This document shows, piece after piece, positions 1 to 13,244 of a stretch of DNA of 64,000 nucleotides (position 1 is the stretch's first letter; every line of letters starts with the position of its first letter). Both the position numbers and the translations under genes were made by a program. The stretch spans positions 1,240,001 to 1,304,000 of the forward strand of contig NZ_CP107931.1 in the NCBI RefSeq assembly GCF_036023875.1, written 5' to 3'. The notes below the pieces were generated by a model, which saw only the letters and a program-made list of their open reading frames with translations, ran no database searches and was not told the DNA's origin. Origin of the DNA: Mycobacterium sp. NBC_00419 (lineage in GTDB: Bacteria; Actinomycetota; Actinomycetes; Mycobacteriales; Mycobacteriaceae).

Positions 1-644
1 TGCGCGAGCGCGAGCGGGTGCGCGATCTGTTCGGCCGCCACGTCGGACGAGAGGTGGCCGCCGCAGCCGAACTGCAACGCCCGACCCTCGGCGGCGAAGA
101 GCGCCATGTCGCAGTCCTTTTCGTCGATATCGTCGGGTCCACCCAGTTCGTCAACACGCTGCCGCCCAAGGACGTCGTCGCACTGCTCAACCGGTTCTTC
201 GCAGTGGTCGTCGAAGAGGTGGACCGCCATCGCGGCATGGTCAACAAATTCGAGGGCGATGCGACGCTGGCGATCTTCGGTGCGCCGGTCACGCTCGACA
301 ATCCCGAGGACGATGCGCTGGCCGCAGCCAGGGCGATCGTCGCGCGGCTTGAACGTGAGGTACCCGAGTGCGCGGCGGGCATCGGCGTGGCCGCCGGGCA
401 GGTGGTCGCCGGCAACGTCGGGGCCAACGAACGTTTCGAGTACACGGTGATCGGCGAGCCGGTCAACGAGGCCGCCCGCCTCTCGGAGCTGGCCAAGTCC
501 CGCCCGCACGGGGTGCTGGCCTCGGCGGTCACCATCGAGGCCGCCGGCGGCGACGAACGCCGCCACTGGGAGCCGGCCGAGTCGGTGACGCTGCGCGGCT
601 ACGAACAGCCCACCCGGCTGGCCACGCTGGCCCTGCTGAATTAA
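1..644 (+). CDS. Class III adenylate/guanylate cyclase, C-terminal part (5' end outside window)
   Basis: The reading frame is already open at base 3 and ends at TAA 642-644, so the gene begins upstream of the window. About 214 residues are visible: a short Arg/Glu-rich linker and a complete class III cyclase catalytic domain. Both metal-binding aspartates are visible (FVDIVGS and KFEGD, the latter also carrying the base-contacting lysine). The motif TVIGEPVNEAAR supplies the Thr that selects the base and the transition-state Asn and Arg. The catalytic set is therefore complete. Known mycobacterial relatives (Rv1318c-Rv1320c group) carry membrane segments and a HAMP domain before this domain and make cAMP; those parts would lie outside the window. 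It sits next to the ogt/alkA region as in M. tuberculosis. Its stop overlaps the stop of the convergent glutaminase gene by 3-4 bases. Confidence 0.88.
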   Translation, partial: RERERVRDLFGRHVGREVAAAAELQRPTLGGEERHVAVLFVDIVGSTQFVNTLPPKDVVALLNRFFAVVVEEVDRHRGMVNKFEGDATLAIFGAPVTLDNPEDDALAAARAIVARLEREVPECAAGIGVAAGQVVAGNVGANERFEYTVIGEPVNEAARLSELAKSRPHGVLASAVTIEAAGGDERRHWEPAESVTLRGYEQPTRLATLALLN

Positions 645-1942
645 CCAGTCGGTTTTGCGCAGGCCGCCACCGCATCCTCGACGGTGCTGAACACGACGTC
701 GTCGAACCCACGATCGGGCCGGATGACCACCCGGTCGGGGTCGACGACGAACCCCAGCTTGCCGGCGTCACGCAGTTCCTGGCTCATTCCCGCCAGCAGC
801 GCGCGGGCGGAATCGTTGATGTCGTCGGTACGGGTGACGTCGACGATGGCCACCTCGAAGTCGGCGGCCTCACGGTCGACGATCCGGGCGACCTGCTCAG
901 CCCCGGCGAACATCAGGTCGCCGTGCAACTCGTAGACGCGGATCCCCTCGGCGGGTTCATAGATCGCGCGGATGGTCGAACGCGATTCCCGGCTGACCGT
1001 CAGGAAGTGCAGGCCCAACCGCTCGGAGAGGCTGCGGCACACTAGGACTCCGCGCACGCTGTTGCCACGGGCATCCAGCAGCGGCGAGTACACGCCGATA
1101 CCGAGCTGCCCCGGCAGCACCGCGACGATACCGCCGCCCACCCCGCTCTTCGCCGGTAGGCCCACCGCGCTGACCCAGTCGCCTGCGGCGTTGTACATCC
1201 CGCAGGTGACCATCACCGACAGCGTTCGTTGCACTACCCGGGTGCTGGTGACCCGCCGCCCGGTCTGCGGGTTGACCCCGCCGCGGGCCAGGGTGGCGCC
1301 CATGCGGGCCAGATCGACGCTCGTCACGCGCAGCGAGCACTGCCGGAAGTAGACGTCGAGGACGTCGTCGGGGTCGTCGGCGAGCACCCCGAAGCTCTCC
1401 AGCATGTAGGCGATCGCGCGGTTGCGGCTGCCGGTGGCCTTCTCGGATCGGTAGACGGGCTCATCGAGTTCCAGTGGCCGGCCCGCGCACGCGGAGTAGA
1501 AATCGCGGATCTTGTCGAACCGCTCGTCGGGGCTGGCCCCGGGCACCAGGGCGACGGCCGCGATCGCCCCCGCGTTGATCATCGCGTTCTTCGGCGTCTT
1601 GGTCTTGTCGTCGACGCTGATCTCGTTGAACGCCTCGCCGGAGGGTTCGACGCCGATCTTGGTGTCCACCGCGGTCTCCCCCACCTGGTCGAGGGCCAGC
1701 GCGTAGGTGAACGGTTTGGAGATGGATTGGATGGTGAATTCTGTTCGGGCAGAACCCGATTCGTAGACATAACCGTCCGATGAGGACACCGCCAGTCCAA
1801 ATCCCGACGGGTCGACGTCGCTCAGTTCAGGGATGTAGTCGGCCAGGGCGCCGTCGGTGACTCCGGCATACTCCGCCACCACCTGGTCGAGGTAGCGCTG
1901 CACCAGGTGGGCCACGCCTGCGATCTTAGCCAGCGCCCCCAC
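641..1942 (-). CDS. glsA: Glutaminase A fused to a C-terminal STAS domain
   Basis: A 433-residue protein predicted to hydrolyse L-glutamine to glutamate and ammonia in the cytosol. Residues about 20-310 are a serine-dependent beta-lactamase-fold glutaminase: the S-x-x-K catalytic pair is at 73-76 (SISK), followed by INAGAIA and a Gly-rich [11 protein letters not shown] segment. Stand-alone bacterial enzymes are about 305 residues; here about 110 more residues follow (from [19 protein letters not shown] to the end), with the pattern of a STAS domain, the fold of anti-sigma-factor antagonists. Such glutaminase-STAS fusions are known in actinobacteria. The start is the first ATG of the frame; a slightly later start is possible. 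It is convergent with the cyclase and divergent from the hemolysin III-type gene. Confidence 0.88.
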   Translation of the reverse strand: MGALAKIAGVAHLVQRYLDQVVAEYAGVTDGALADYIPELSDVDPSGFGLAVSSSDGYVYESGSARTEFTIQSISKPFTYALALDQVGETAVDTKIGVEPSGEAFNEISVDDKTKTPKNAMINAGAIAAVALVPGASPDERFDKIRDFYSACAGRPLELDEPVYRSEKATGSRNRAIAYMLESFGVLADDPDDVLDVYFRQCSLRVTSVDLARMGATLARGGVNPQTGRRVTSTRVVQRTLSVMVTCGMYNAAGDWVSAVGLPAKSGVGGGIVAVLPGQLGIGVYSPLLDARGNSVRGVLVCRSLSERLGLHFLTVSRESRSTIRAIYEPAEGIRVYELHGDLMFAGAEQVARIVDREAADFEVAIVDVTRTDDINDSARALLAGMSQELRDAGKLGFVVDPDRVVIRPDRGFDDVVFSTVEDAVAACAKPTG

Positions 1943-2119
1943 CGCACGGCCGCAGGCGCATCGTGGACCACGTCGGTACGCTCGAATCGAAGACGTCGGG
2001 GAGGGCGATCCTGCACCGGGCGACCGGTGCCTTCAAGAGCGGGGAGAGATCCTGAACGGCTGCGAATCGGCGACACGCTCAGCGTGACCTTCGGCCCCAC
2101 CGACCCGACCTCGCTCGCT

Positions 2120-2821
2120 ATGCGCGGCGATGGCCCCGATGACGATCTGCCTCAGGTTCTCGCCGACACCGTCACCGAGTTCCTGGGCACGCCGCGGGCG
2201 CGCGGCTGGATCCATCTCTGCTCGGCGGCCGTCGCGGTCGTCGCCGGCGCGGCCCTGGTGCCGGTCGCCTTCATCGCGGCCTCCCCGCGGGCCGGATGGG
2301 CCACCCTGATCTACACCGTCACCATCATCGCCATGTTCGGCGTGAGCGCCACCTACCACCTGCGGCGGTGGGGTTCACCGACGGCCGAGAAATGGATGAA
2401 GCGCACCGACCACTCGGTGATCTTCGTCTTCATCGTCGGCAGCTACACCCCGTTTGCGCTGCTGGCGATGCCGCCGAGCACCGGGGCGCACGTGCTGACG
2501 ATCGTGTGCGCCGGCGCCGCGGCCGGTATCGCTCTGAAGATGATGTGGCCGTCTGCTCCGCGGTGGTTCGGCGTCCCGCTGTACCTGCTGCTCGGATACG
2601 CCGCAATCTGGTTCGCCGGCACGCTGTTGCACGGCGCGGGGTTAGCCGTCGTGGTCCTGCTCGTCGCCGGTGGCGTGCTCTACAACATCGGCGCGGTCCT
2701 CTACGGGCTGCGCTGGCCCAACCCGTGGCCACAGTCGTTCGGCCACCACGAGTTCTTTCACGCGTTCACCGCGGCGGCGGCCACCTGCCATTACATCGCC
2801 GTCTGGCTGCTGATCGTCTAG
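2120..2821 (+). CDS. Hemolysin III / TrhA-family membrane protein
   Basis: About 233 residues with roughly seven hydrophobic segments, typical of the hemolysin III (YqfA/TrhA, PAQR-related) family. Family signatures are visible: SATYHLRRW after the second membrane segment, [16 protein letters not shown] in the middle, and [11 protein letters not shown] near the end, supplying the conserved His residues thought to bind a metal in the membrane. The physiological role in mycobacteria is not established; membrane homeostasis is proposed for E. coli TrhA. The start is uncertain: ATG 2120 is chosen because the frame upstream lacks family similarity, but GTG 2084 is in frame and neither has a clear ribosome-binding site. 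It converges on the thiolase gene with a 12-base gap. Confidence 0.82.
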   Translation: MRGDGPDDDLPQVLADTVTEFLGTPRARGWIHLCSAAVAVVAGAALVPVAFIAASPRAGWATLIYTVTIIAMFGVSATYHLRRWGSPTAEKWMKRTDHSVIFVFIVGSYTPFALLAMPPSTGAHVLTIVCAGAAAGIALKMMWPSAPRWFGVPLYLLLGYAAIWFAGTLLHGAGLAVVVLLVAGGVLYNIGAVLYGLRWPNPWPQSFGHHEFFHAFTAAAATCHYIAVWLLIV

Positions 2822-2833
2822 CGCCGCCGGCTG

Positions 2834-4033
2834 CTAGAGCGCCGACTTCTCCAGAACGTGGATGCCGCAGGCCGAGCCGAGGCCGATGACGTGCGCCAAG
2901 CCGACCTTCGCGCCCTCGATCTGGCGTTCGCCCGCCTCGCCGCGCAGGTGGGTGGCGATCTCCCAGATGTTGGCGATGCCGGTGGCCGAGACCGGATGGC
3001 CCTTGGACTCCAGTCCGCCGGAGACGTTGACCGGCATCCTGCCGTCGCGCCACGGGGCACCGGACTTGAAGAAGTCCACCGCGCCACCGGGTTCACACAG
3101 CTGCAGATTGTCGTAGTGCACGAGTTCGGCAGTGGCGAAGCAGTCGTGGAGTTCGACCAGGTCCAGATCCTGCGGCCCGATTCCGGCCTGCTCGTAGGCC
3201 TGGGTGGCGGCTTGCCGGGTCAACGTGTTGACGTCGGGCAGCATCTGGCAGGCCTCCTGGTAGGGATCGGAGGTCAGGATCGAGGCGCTGATCTTGACGG
3301 CGCGACGCTGCTGCTCGAGCGAGAGGGTGCGTAGTTTGGTCTCGCTGACCACGACCGCCGCGGCCGCACCGTCACAGTTGGCCGAGCACATCGGCCGGGT
3401 GTTCGGGTAGGCGATCATCAGGTCGTTCATGATCTCGTCGAGGGTGAAGCGCTTCTGGTAGGCCGCCTTGGGGTTCAGTGTCGAATGCGCGTGGTTCTTC
3501 TCCGAGATCGAGGCGAACAGCTCGAAGTCCGCGCCGCCGTAGCGGTGGCCGTACTCCAACCCGATCTGGGCGAACACTCCCGGCATGGTTTCGGTGCCGA
3601 CCCGGCCGTCGAGCGGAGCGACGGCACCGAAGCGGCCCTCGCGCACCCATTGGCCGCCTTCCGCGGCCCGGGCATTGCCGGTGAGCAGGCCCGCACCGGC
3701 GAGCTTCTCGACACCGACGGCCAGACCCATGTCGGTTTCACCCGCCTTGATCGCCATCACCGCCACCCGCAGCGCGGTCGCCCCGGTGGCGCAGGCGTTG
3801 TTCACGTTGAAGACCGGCACACCCGTCTGGCCGATCTGCTTCTGCAGCGTCTGGCCGAAACCTGGTGCGCCCATGAGGTTTCCGGCACCGATGACGCCGA
3901 TGTCGGCGATCGACACCCCGGCGTCGGCCAGCGCGCCGAAGGCGGCCTCCGAACCGAGATCGAGGATGTCGGCATCTTTGTGCTTGCCGAACTTGGTCAT
4001 GTAGATGCCCAGGATCCACACGTTGTCAGCCAT
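2834..4033 (-). CDS. SCP-x-type thiolase (acetyl-CoA acetyltransferase-like)
   Basis: A 399-residue thiolase of the SCP-x/lipid-transfer-protein class, expected to act on beta-ketoacyl-CoA thioesters. The nucleophilic Cys81 lies in NNACATG, the HDCFATAE motif follows, then GGLESKGHPVSATG with its catalytic His, and a C-terminal GSACGIHVL with the second Cys, so all active-site blocks are intact. The start is the ATG preceded by AGGAGTCACC at ideal spacing. It lies 8 bases after the stop of the DUF35 gene; the two are one operon. DUF35 Zn-ribbon/OB proteins are known partners of SCP-x thiolases and of thiolase-like aldolases in side-chain or branched-chain acyl-CoA breakdown. The specific substrate cannot be read from the sequence. 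Confidence 0.9.
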   Translation of the reverse strand: MADNVWILGIYMTKFGKHKDADILDLGSEAAFGALADAGVSIADIGVIGAGNLMGAPGFGQTLQKQIGQTGVPVFNVNNACATGATALRVAVMAIKAGETDMGLAVGVEKLAGAGLLTGNARAAEGGQWVREGRFGAVAPLDGRVGTETMPGVFAQIGLEYGHRYGGADFELFASISEKNHAHSTLNPKAAYQKRFTLDEIMNDLMIAYPNTRPMCSANCDGAAAAVVVSETKLRTLSLEQQRRAVKISASILTSDPYQEACQMLPDVNTLTRQAATQAYEQAGIGPQDLDLVELHDCFATAELVHYDNLQLCEPGGAVDFFKSGAPWRDGRMPVNVSGGLESKGHPVSATGIANIWEIATHLRGEAGERQIEGAKVGLAHVIGLGSACGIHVLEKSAL

Positions 4034-4041
4034 GGTGACTC

Positions 4042-4434
4042 CTACTCCGCCGGCTCGAAGCCGAATCCGACCGCTTCCACACCGGACTGATCCACGCCAA
4101 CGGGCACAGTGGTCAGCCGCACCTTCATGCCGGTTGTCACGTGCTCGGGGTCCGGCGGCACGTTGACGATGTTGGCGCGCACACTTGTGCCGTCGCAGTC
4201 CACGACGCCGGCCACGAACGGCACCTGCACTCCTTCGGCGGCGAAGCTGACGATCGTGAACGTCCGCAGCGTGCCGGTGTCGGAGATCCGCACGTGGCGG
4301 AACTCCCGCCCGCTGCAGTTCGCACACCCGCTGCGCCGGTCGAAATAGCGGGCGCCGCAGTTGGTGCATTCATTGGCGACGAGATGGGGTCCGTCCTCGA
4401 GCACGAGGTAGTCCACCAGAGGTACGCGCTGCAC
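4042..4434 (-). CDS. Zn-ribbon/OB-fold DUF35 protein (thiolase partner)
   Basis: A 130-residue protein of the DUF35 family. The N-terminal rubredoxin-like zinc ribbon shows four cysteines (CTNC then CANC, about 14 residues apart), followed by an OB-fold domain (FTIVSFAAEGVQVPFVAGVVDCDG). These proteins bind acyl-CoA and form complexes with SCP-x thiolases or related enzymes. The GTG start at 4434 is chosen because it is preceded by GAAGGAGTGCC; the open frame extends further upstream to 4473, but that stretch is Arg-rich and unlike the family. It is the first gene of a two-gene operon with the downstream thiolase. Confidence 0.9.
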   Translation of the reverse strand: MQRVPLVDYLVLEDGPHLVANECTNCGARYFDRRSGCANCSGREFRHVRISDTGTLRTFTIVSFAAEGVQVPFVAGVVDCDGTSVRANIVNVPPDPEHVTTGMKVRLTTVPVGVDQSGVEAVGFGFEPAE

Positions 4435-4596
4435 GGCACTCCTTCGCGCTCGTCGATGAGGGACTCTGATCATATGGCTGCCCGGTCCGCCGCCGGCCGC
4501 TGCGTGCAGGCAATCCCCGGAATGGCACTTTCAGCCCTCGTCCACGATGTCGGTTTTCCGCTAGTGCTGTCGGTGCCGGCGTGCAAGGGTCGATCT

Positions 4597-6090
4597 GTGC
4601 ACGACGATTTCGACCGCTGCTACCGGGCCGTCCAATCCAGGGACTCCCGGTTCGACGGCTGGTTCGTCACCGCTGTGCTGACGACGGGTATCTACTGCAG
4701 GCCCAGTTGTCCGGTACGGCTTCCGCTGGCCCGCAACGTGCGGTTCTATCCCAGTGCGGCTGCCGCGCAGCGGGCCGGGTTCCGGGCCTGCAAAAGGTGC
4801 CGGCCCGACGCCTCACCGGGATCGCCGCAGTGGAATGCCCGTGGCGACGCCGTCGCACGGGCCATGCGCCTGATCGGCGACGGGGTTGTCGACCGCGAGG
4901 GGGTCACCGGACTGGCGGCGCGGGTGGGCTACACCGCCCGCCAGATGGAACGCATGCTGCAGGCCGAGGTCGGCGCCGGGCCGCTGGCGATGGCCCGGGC
5001 GCAGCGGGTTCAGACCGCGCGGGTGCTCATCGAGACCACCGAGATGCCGTTCAGCGACATCGCCTTCGCCGCCGGGTTCGCCAGCATCCGGCAGTTCAAC
5101 GACACCGTGCGGACTGCCTGCGATATGACGCCAACCCAGTTGCGGCACAACGCCGCCCGCCGTCGGGGACAGGACATCGCACCGGGCGGTCAGGTGCTCA
5201 GCCTGCGCTTGCCGGTGCGTGCGCCGTTTGCCTACGAGGGAGTGTTCGGGCATCTGGCGGCCAGCGCTGTGCCCGGGTGCGAAGAGGTGCGTGACGGTGC
5301 GTTCCGCCGCACCCTGCGTCTGCCGTCGGGGTACGGCATCGTCAGCCTGAGGCCGCGGCCCGATCATGTCGCGTGCACGCTGGTGCTGGAGAACATCCGC
5401 GACCTTGCGACGGCGATCGCCCGCTGCCGCCGGCTGCTGGATCTCGACGCCGACCCCGAGGCCGTGATCGAAGCCCTCAGCACCGACACGGATCTTCGGG
5501 ACGTGGTCAGCAAGTCCCCGGGGCAGCGGATCCCCCGCACGGTCGACGAGCAGGAGCTGGCGGTGCGGGCGGTGCTCGGCCAACAGGTGTCGACGAAGGC
5601 CGCCCGCACCCATGCCGGCCGGCTGGTGTCGGCCTACGGCAGCGCGGTGACCGACCCGGCGGGTGGCCTCACCCACACCTTTCCCACCGTCGACGAGCTC
5701 GCCGAGATCGACCCCGATCATCTGGCTGTGCCTGCTGCCCGCCGGCGTTCACTGATCGCCCTTGTCGCGGCGCTGGCAGCCGGTGAGGTGGTTCTGGACC
5801 CCGGGTGCGACTGGGAAAGGGCCCGCACACAACTGCTGGCGGTGCCCGGTATCGGGCCCTGGACAGCCGAGATCGTGGCCATGCGGGGACTGGGCGACCC
5901 GGATGCGTTTCCGGCCACCGACCTGGGTGTGCGCCTGGCCGCCGAGCAGCTCGGCATCCCCGCCGATGCCCGAGCCCTGTCCGCCCACAGTGTCCGCTGG
6001 CGACCATGGCGGGCCTACGCAGCTCAACATCTATGGACCACCCTCGACCATTCGGTCAACCATTGGCCCCCGAAGGAGACGACGCCATGA
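4597..6090 (+). CDS. alkA: Bifunctional Ada-type methylphosphotriester regulator / AlkA 3-methyladenine DNA glycosylase
   Basis: A 497-residue fusion. Residues 1-75 are the Ada N-terminal zinc domain with Cys34, Cys38, Cys65 and Cys68, which in Ada proteins binds Zn; Cys38 or its neighbour accepts methyl groups from DNA phosphotriesters. Residues about 85-190 are an AraC-type helix-turn-helix region. From about 205 to the end is an AlkA glycosylase with an HhH-GPD motif (VPGIGPWTAEIVAMRGLG) and the catalytic Asp in FPATDLGVR. The length matches Rv1317c. GTG 4597 is chosen: AAGGG lies 7-8 bases upstream and the protein then begins like Ada. The stop overlaps the ogt start (ATGA), so repair functions are translationally coupled. 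The Ada part probably autoregulates the operon upon methylation, by analogy with E. coli. Confidence 0.93.
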   Translation: MHDDFDRCYRAVQSRDSRFDGWFVTAVLTTGIYCRPSCPVRLPLARNVRFYPSAAAAQRAGFRACKRCRPDASPGSPQWNARGDAVARAMRLIGDGVVDREGVTGLAARVGYTARQMERMLQAEVGAGPLAMARAQRVQTARVLIETTEMPFSDIAFAAGFASIRQFNDTVRTACDMTPTQLRHNAARRRGQDIAPGGQVLSLRLPVRAPFAYEGVFGHLAASAVPGCEEVRDGAFRRTLRLPSGYGIVSLRPRPDHVACTLVLENIRDLATAIARCRRLLDLDADPEAVIEALSTDTDLRDVVSKSPGQRIPRTVDEQELAVRAVLGQQVSTKAARTHAGRLVSAYGSAVTDPAGGLTHTFPTVDELAEIDPDHLAVPAARRRSLIALVAALAAGEVVLDPGCDWERARTQLLAVPGIGPWTAEIVAMRGLGDPDAFPATDLGVRLAAEQLGIPADARALSAHSVRWRPWRAYAAQHLWTTLDHSVNHWPPKETTP

Positions 6091-6587
6091 CCAGTTTGCG
6101 ATTCCGGATCATCGACAGCCCGGTCGGTCCGCTGACGCTGGCCGGCGCCGACTCGACCCTGATGCACCTGCGCATGGTCGACCAGACGCACGAACCCGAC
6201 CGGTCGAGCTGGGTTGACGCCGACGATGCCGCCTTCCCCGAGGCCGTCGAGCAGCTGGCGGCGTACTTCGCCGGTGAGCTCACCGAGTTCGACGTTGACC
6301 TGTATCTGGGCGGCACGGAGTTCCAGCGGAAGGTATGGGCGGCGCTGCGCACCATCCCCTACGGCCAGACCCGCTCGTACGGAGAGATCGCCGAGCAGAT
6401 CGGATCGCCGGCGGCTTCCCGCGCTGTCGGATTGGCGAACGGGCGCAATCCCATTGGCATCATCGTGCCCTGCCACCGCGTCATCGGCGCCGCCGGAGGG
6501 CTGACCGGATACGGGGGCGGGCTGGACCGCAAGCGCCAGCTGTTGGCGTTGGAGCGGGTTCGAGAATCGGCCACCCTGTTCGACTGA
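6087..6587 (+). CDS. ogt: Methylated-DNA--[protein]-cysteine S-methyltransferase
   Basis: A 166-residue suicide enzyme that removes methyl groups from O6-methylguanine. The acceptor Cys129 lies in the invariant IIVPCHRVIGA; the preceding RAVGLANGRNP supplies the arginine finger and the minor-groove helix-turn-helix. The length equals M. tuberculosis Ogt (165). It starts inside the stop codon of the adaA-alkA gene (ATGA), giving a complete direct-reversal plus base-excision alkylation repair operon. Confidence 0.96.
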   Translation: MTSLRFRIIDSPVGPLTLAGADSTLMHLRMVDQTHEPDRSSWVDADDAAFPEAVEQLAAYFAGELTEFDVDLYLGGTEFQRKVWAALRTIPYGQTRSYGEIAEQIGSPAASRAVGLANGRNPIGIIVPCHRVIGAAGGLTGYGGGLDRKRQLLALERVRESATLFD

Positions 6588-6853
6588 GCCGATCGGTCGC
6601 CGTGACTCTCTTGGCCGTGCAACTTTCACTCGCCGAGAACAATTCGGCCGCTATCCACATGACACACCGATCCTGCAGTTCACGGCCTGATCAGCGGGGC
6701 GCGCGGCCGACCGGGACCGGTCGTTGGATCATCGCGGCGCGGGGCTGCGATGCTACGTTGACGCTGGCCTGTGGCGTGTCGCCGTAGCGATGCAATCGTC
6801 GCTGTACGGCTGCAGTTGGAGTGCGACCCGAAGCCGGGAGGCGACGAAACACA

Positions 6854-7528
6854 ATGTGGCACGGATGGTTGCCGCTTCTTGGCGAGCTCACGGCGCTGGC
6901 CGCTGTGGTGGCTCTGTCACCCTTCACCGTCCTCCCCGCTGTTGCACTGGTGGTGCACAGCGAACGGCCGCGGCCGGTTGGGCTGGCGTTCATTGCGGGC
7001 TGGCTGGCGGGTAAGGCCGCCATCACGGTGGCGTTCCTCCAGGTGCCCCAGCTGGTGCAGAAACTGGAAGGGCCGGCGCCGGCGTGGACGGGCTGGCTGC
7101 GGATCGCCTTGGGACTGCTCGCCCTTGGGGGCGCAGTCGTCTATTGGCGCCAATCGCTTACGACGGTCGAAAACCCCCGCTGGGTGAGCCGCATCAAGCG
7201 GATCACCCCGCTGAGTGCCGCAGTCACCGGGGTGGCCCTGACGGTGATCAACATCAAAGTCGTTGCGGCATGCGCGGCGGGGGGCTACCTCATCGGTTCA
7301 GCGCCCTTGAGTAATGCCGGAATCGCTGCGGCGGTCACGTTCTTCACACTCGCCGGCGGCTCGACTGCGGCGGTGCCGATTCTCGGCTACGCAGTCTGGA
7401 CCCATCGGATCGACAGTTTCCTGGCGTCATTCCGCGACTGGATGCAGCGACGACAGCGGGTACTGACCGTCGTTGTTCTCGGCCTGGTGGGCGGCGCGTT
7501 GGTGTATTCAGGTGCCGGCGCGCTCTGA
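6854..7528 (+). CDS. GAP/Sap-family (glycolipid-addressing-type) integral membrane protein
   Basis: About 224 residues with six hydrophobic segments: an N-terminal pair around WLPLLGELTALAAVVALSPF, one around FIAGWLAGKAAI, then WLRIALGLLALGGAVVYW, a pair around 120-175, and a C-terminal VLTVVVLGLVGGALVY. The N-terminal LSPF motif, basic cytoplasmic loops and overall size fit the mycobacterial GAP/Sap (LysE-like) proteins, which help move glycolipids such as glycopeptidolipids or sulfolipid across the membrane. No glycolipid cluster adjoins it here, so the cargo is unknown. ATG 6854 has a GGAGG about 12 bases upstream, rather distant. The 266 bases before it, back to ogt, hold no gene I can support. 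Confidence 0.7.
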   Translation: MWHGWLPLLGELTALAAVVALSPFTVLPAVALVVHSERPRPVGLAFIAGWLAGKAAITVAFLQVPQLVQKLEGPAPAWTGWLRIALGLLALGGAVVYWRQSLTTVENPRWVSRIKRITPLSAAVTGVALTVINIKVVAACAAGGYLIGSAPLSNAGIAAAVTFFTLAGGSTAAVPILGYAVWTHRIDSFLASFRDWMQRRQRVLTVVVLGLVGGALVYSGAGAL

Positions 7529-7648
7529 GAATAGAAATCAAATAGGTATTCATTAGCATTTGGATCGGTCGGCGGCCATTCTCCGCATCACTTAGTGCGC
7601 TATCGGAATAGCTTCAGCACGACATATAACACCTCGAATGCACAAATG

Positions 7649-7682
7649 CCTGGGCCCCCCAATCGAAATTGGGGGGCCCAGG
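7649..7682 (-). terminator. Strong hairpin terminator of the rrn operon
   Basis: A perfect 15-bp stem (7649-7663 pairing with 7668-7682) with a CGAA tetraloop, very GC-rich at its base. It lies 10 bases beyond the 3' end of the 5S gene in the direction of rrn transcription. The run after the stem on the transcribed strand is only modestly U-rich (ATTTGTG). It probably also stops transcription arriving from the opposite gene at 6854-7528. Confidence 0.85.
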
Positions 7683-7692
7683 ACTTAAATTG

Positions 7693-7808
7693 TGTTCGGC
7701 GGTGTCCTACTTTTCCACCCGGGTTGGGTAGTATCATCGGCGCTGGCAGGCTTAGCTTCCGGGTTCGGGATGGGTCCGGGCGTTTCCCTGCCGCTATGGC
7801 CGCCGTAA
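7693..7808 (-). rRNA. rrf: 5S ribosomal RNA
   Basis: About 116 bases. On the minus strand it begins TTACGGCGGCCATAGCGGCA and ends GGACACCGCCGAACA, matching the mycobacterial 5S ends, which pair with each other. It is the last gene of the 16S-23S-5S operon. Confidence 0.95.
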
Positions 7809-7919
7809 CTTTATTCACTCGTTTGTGAGTGTAAATCTGTGTGTTTTGGTGGTGGGGTGTAGTGGTTTGCGTGGTGTGTGGTTGCGAGGTTTTTCCTACA
7901 ACAATCGTGGTTTGTTGGT

Positions 7920-12957
<5,038 letters not shown>

Positions 12958-13094
12958 ACAACCCATCCAAAGACAGGTGAATTCGAATCAGAAAAATCTG
13001 ACCTAACAAAAAGACACCAAAAACTGGCATCAACAAACATCACATCCCAACACGGGGGTGCCAGAACATGACAAAAAACAACAAACAAAAACCA

Positions 13095-13127
13095 CCAAAC
13101 ACACTATTGAGTTCTCAAACAACACAC
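13095..13127 (-). promoter_or_regulatory. rRNA leader element (boxA-type antitermination region)
   Basis: In the 16S leader the minus strand contains TGTTGTTTGAGAACTCAATA followed by GTGTGTTTGGT. This is the conserved mycobacterial rrn leader segment that includes the boxA-like antitermination signal. It lies about 140 bases before the mature 16S 5' end. Confidence 0.7.
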
Positions 13128-13154
13128 CCGCAATGAAACCCGCGAGCAGGCAAC

Positions 13155-13190
13155 CCTGCCAGCTTACTTCATCTTAGAGTCGGCCGTCAA
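13155..13190 (-). promoter_or_regulatory. rrn operon promoter
   Basis: On the minus strand a -35 TTGACG (13185-13190) and a -10 TAAGCT (13161-13166) are separated by 18 bases, followed by GGCAGGGTTGCC. The bases around and after the -10 (CTGGCAGGGTTGCC) match what I recall of the M. tuberculosis rrn P1/PCL1 start region. Transcription would begin near 13154. It lies just after murA, so additional promoters inside or before murA, known in other mycobacteria, may also feed the operon. Confidence 0.75.
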
Positions 13191-13244
13191 ATTGCTGCTG
13201 CTATCCCATTGCTGGGGTCCAGCGCAGCTGGCCGACCGCCTACA

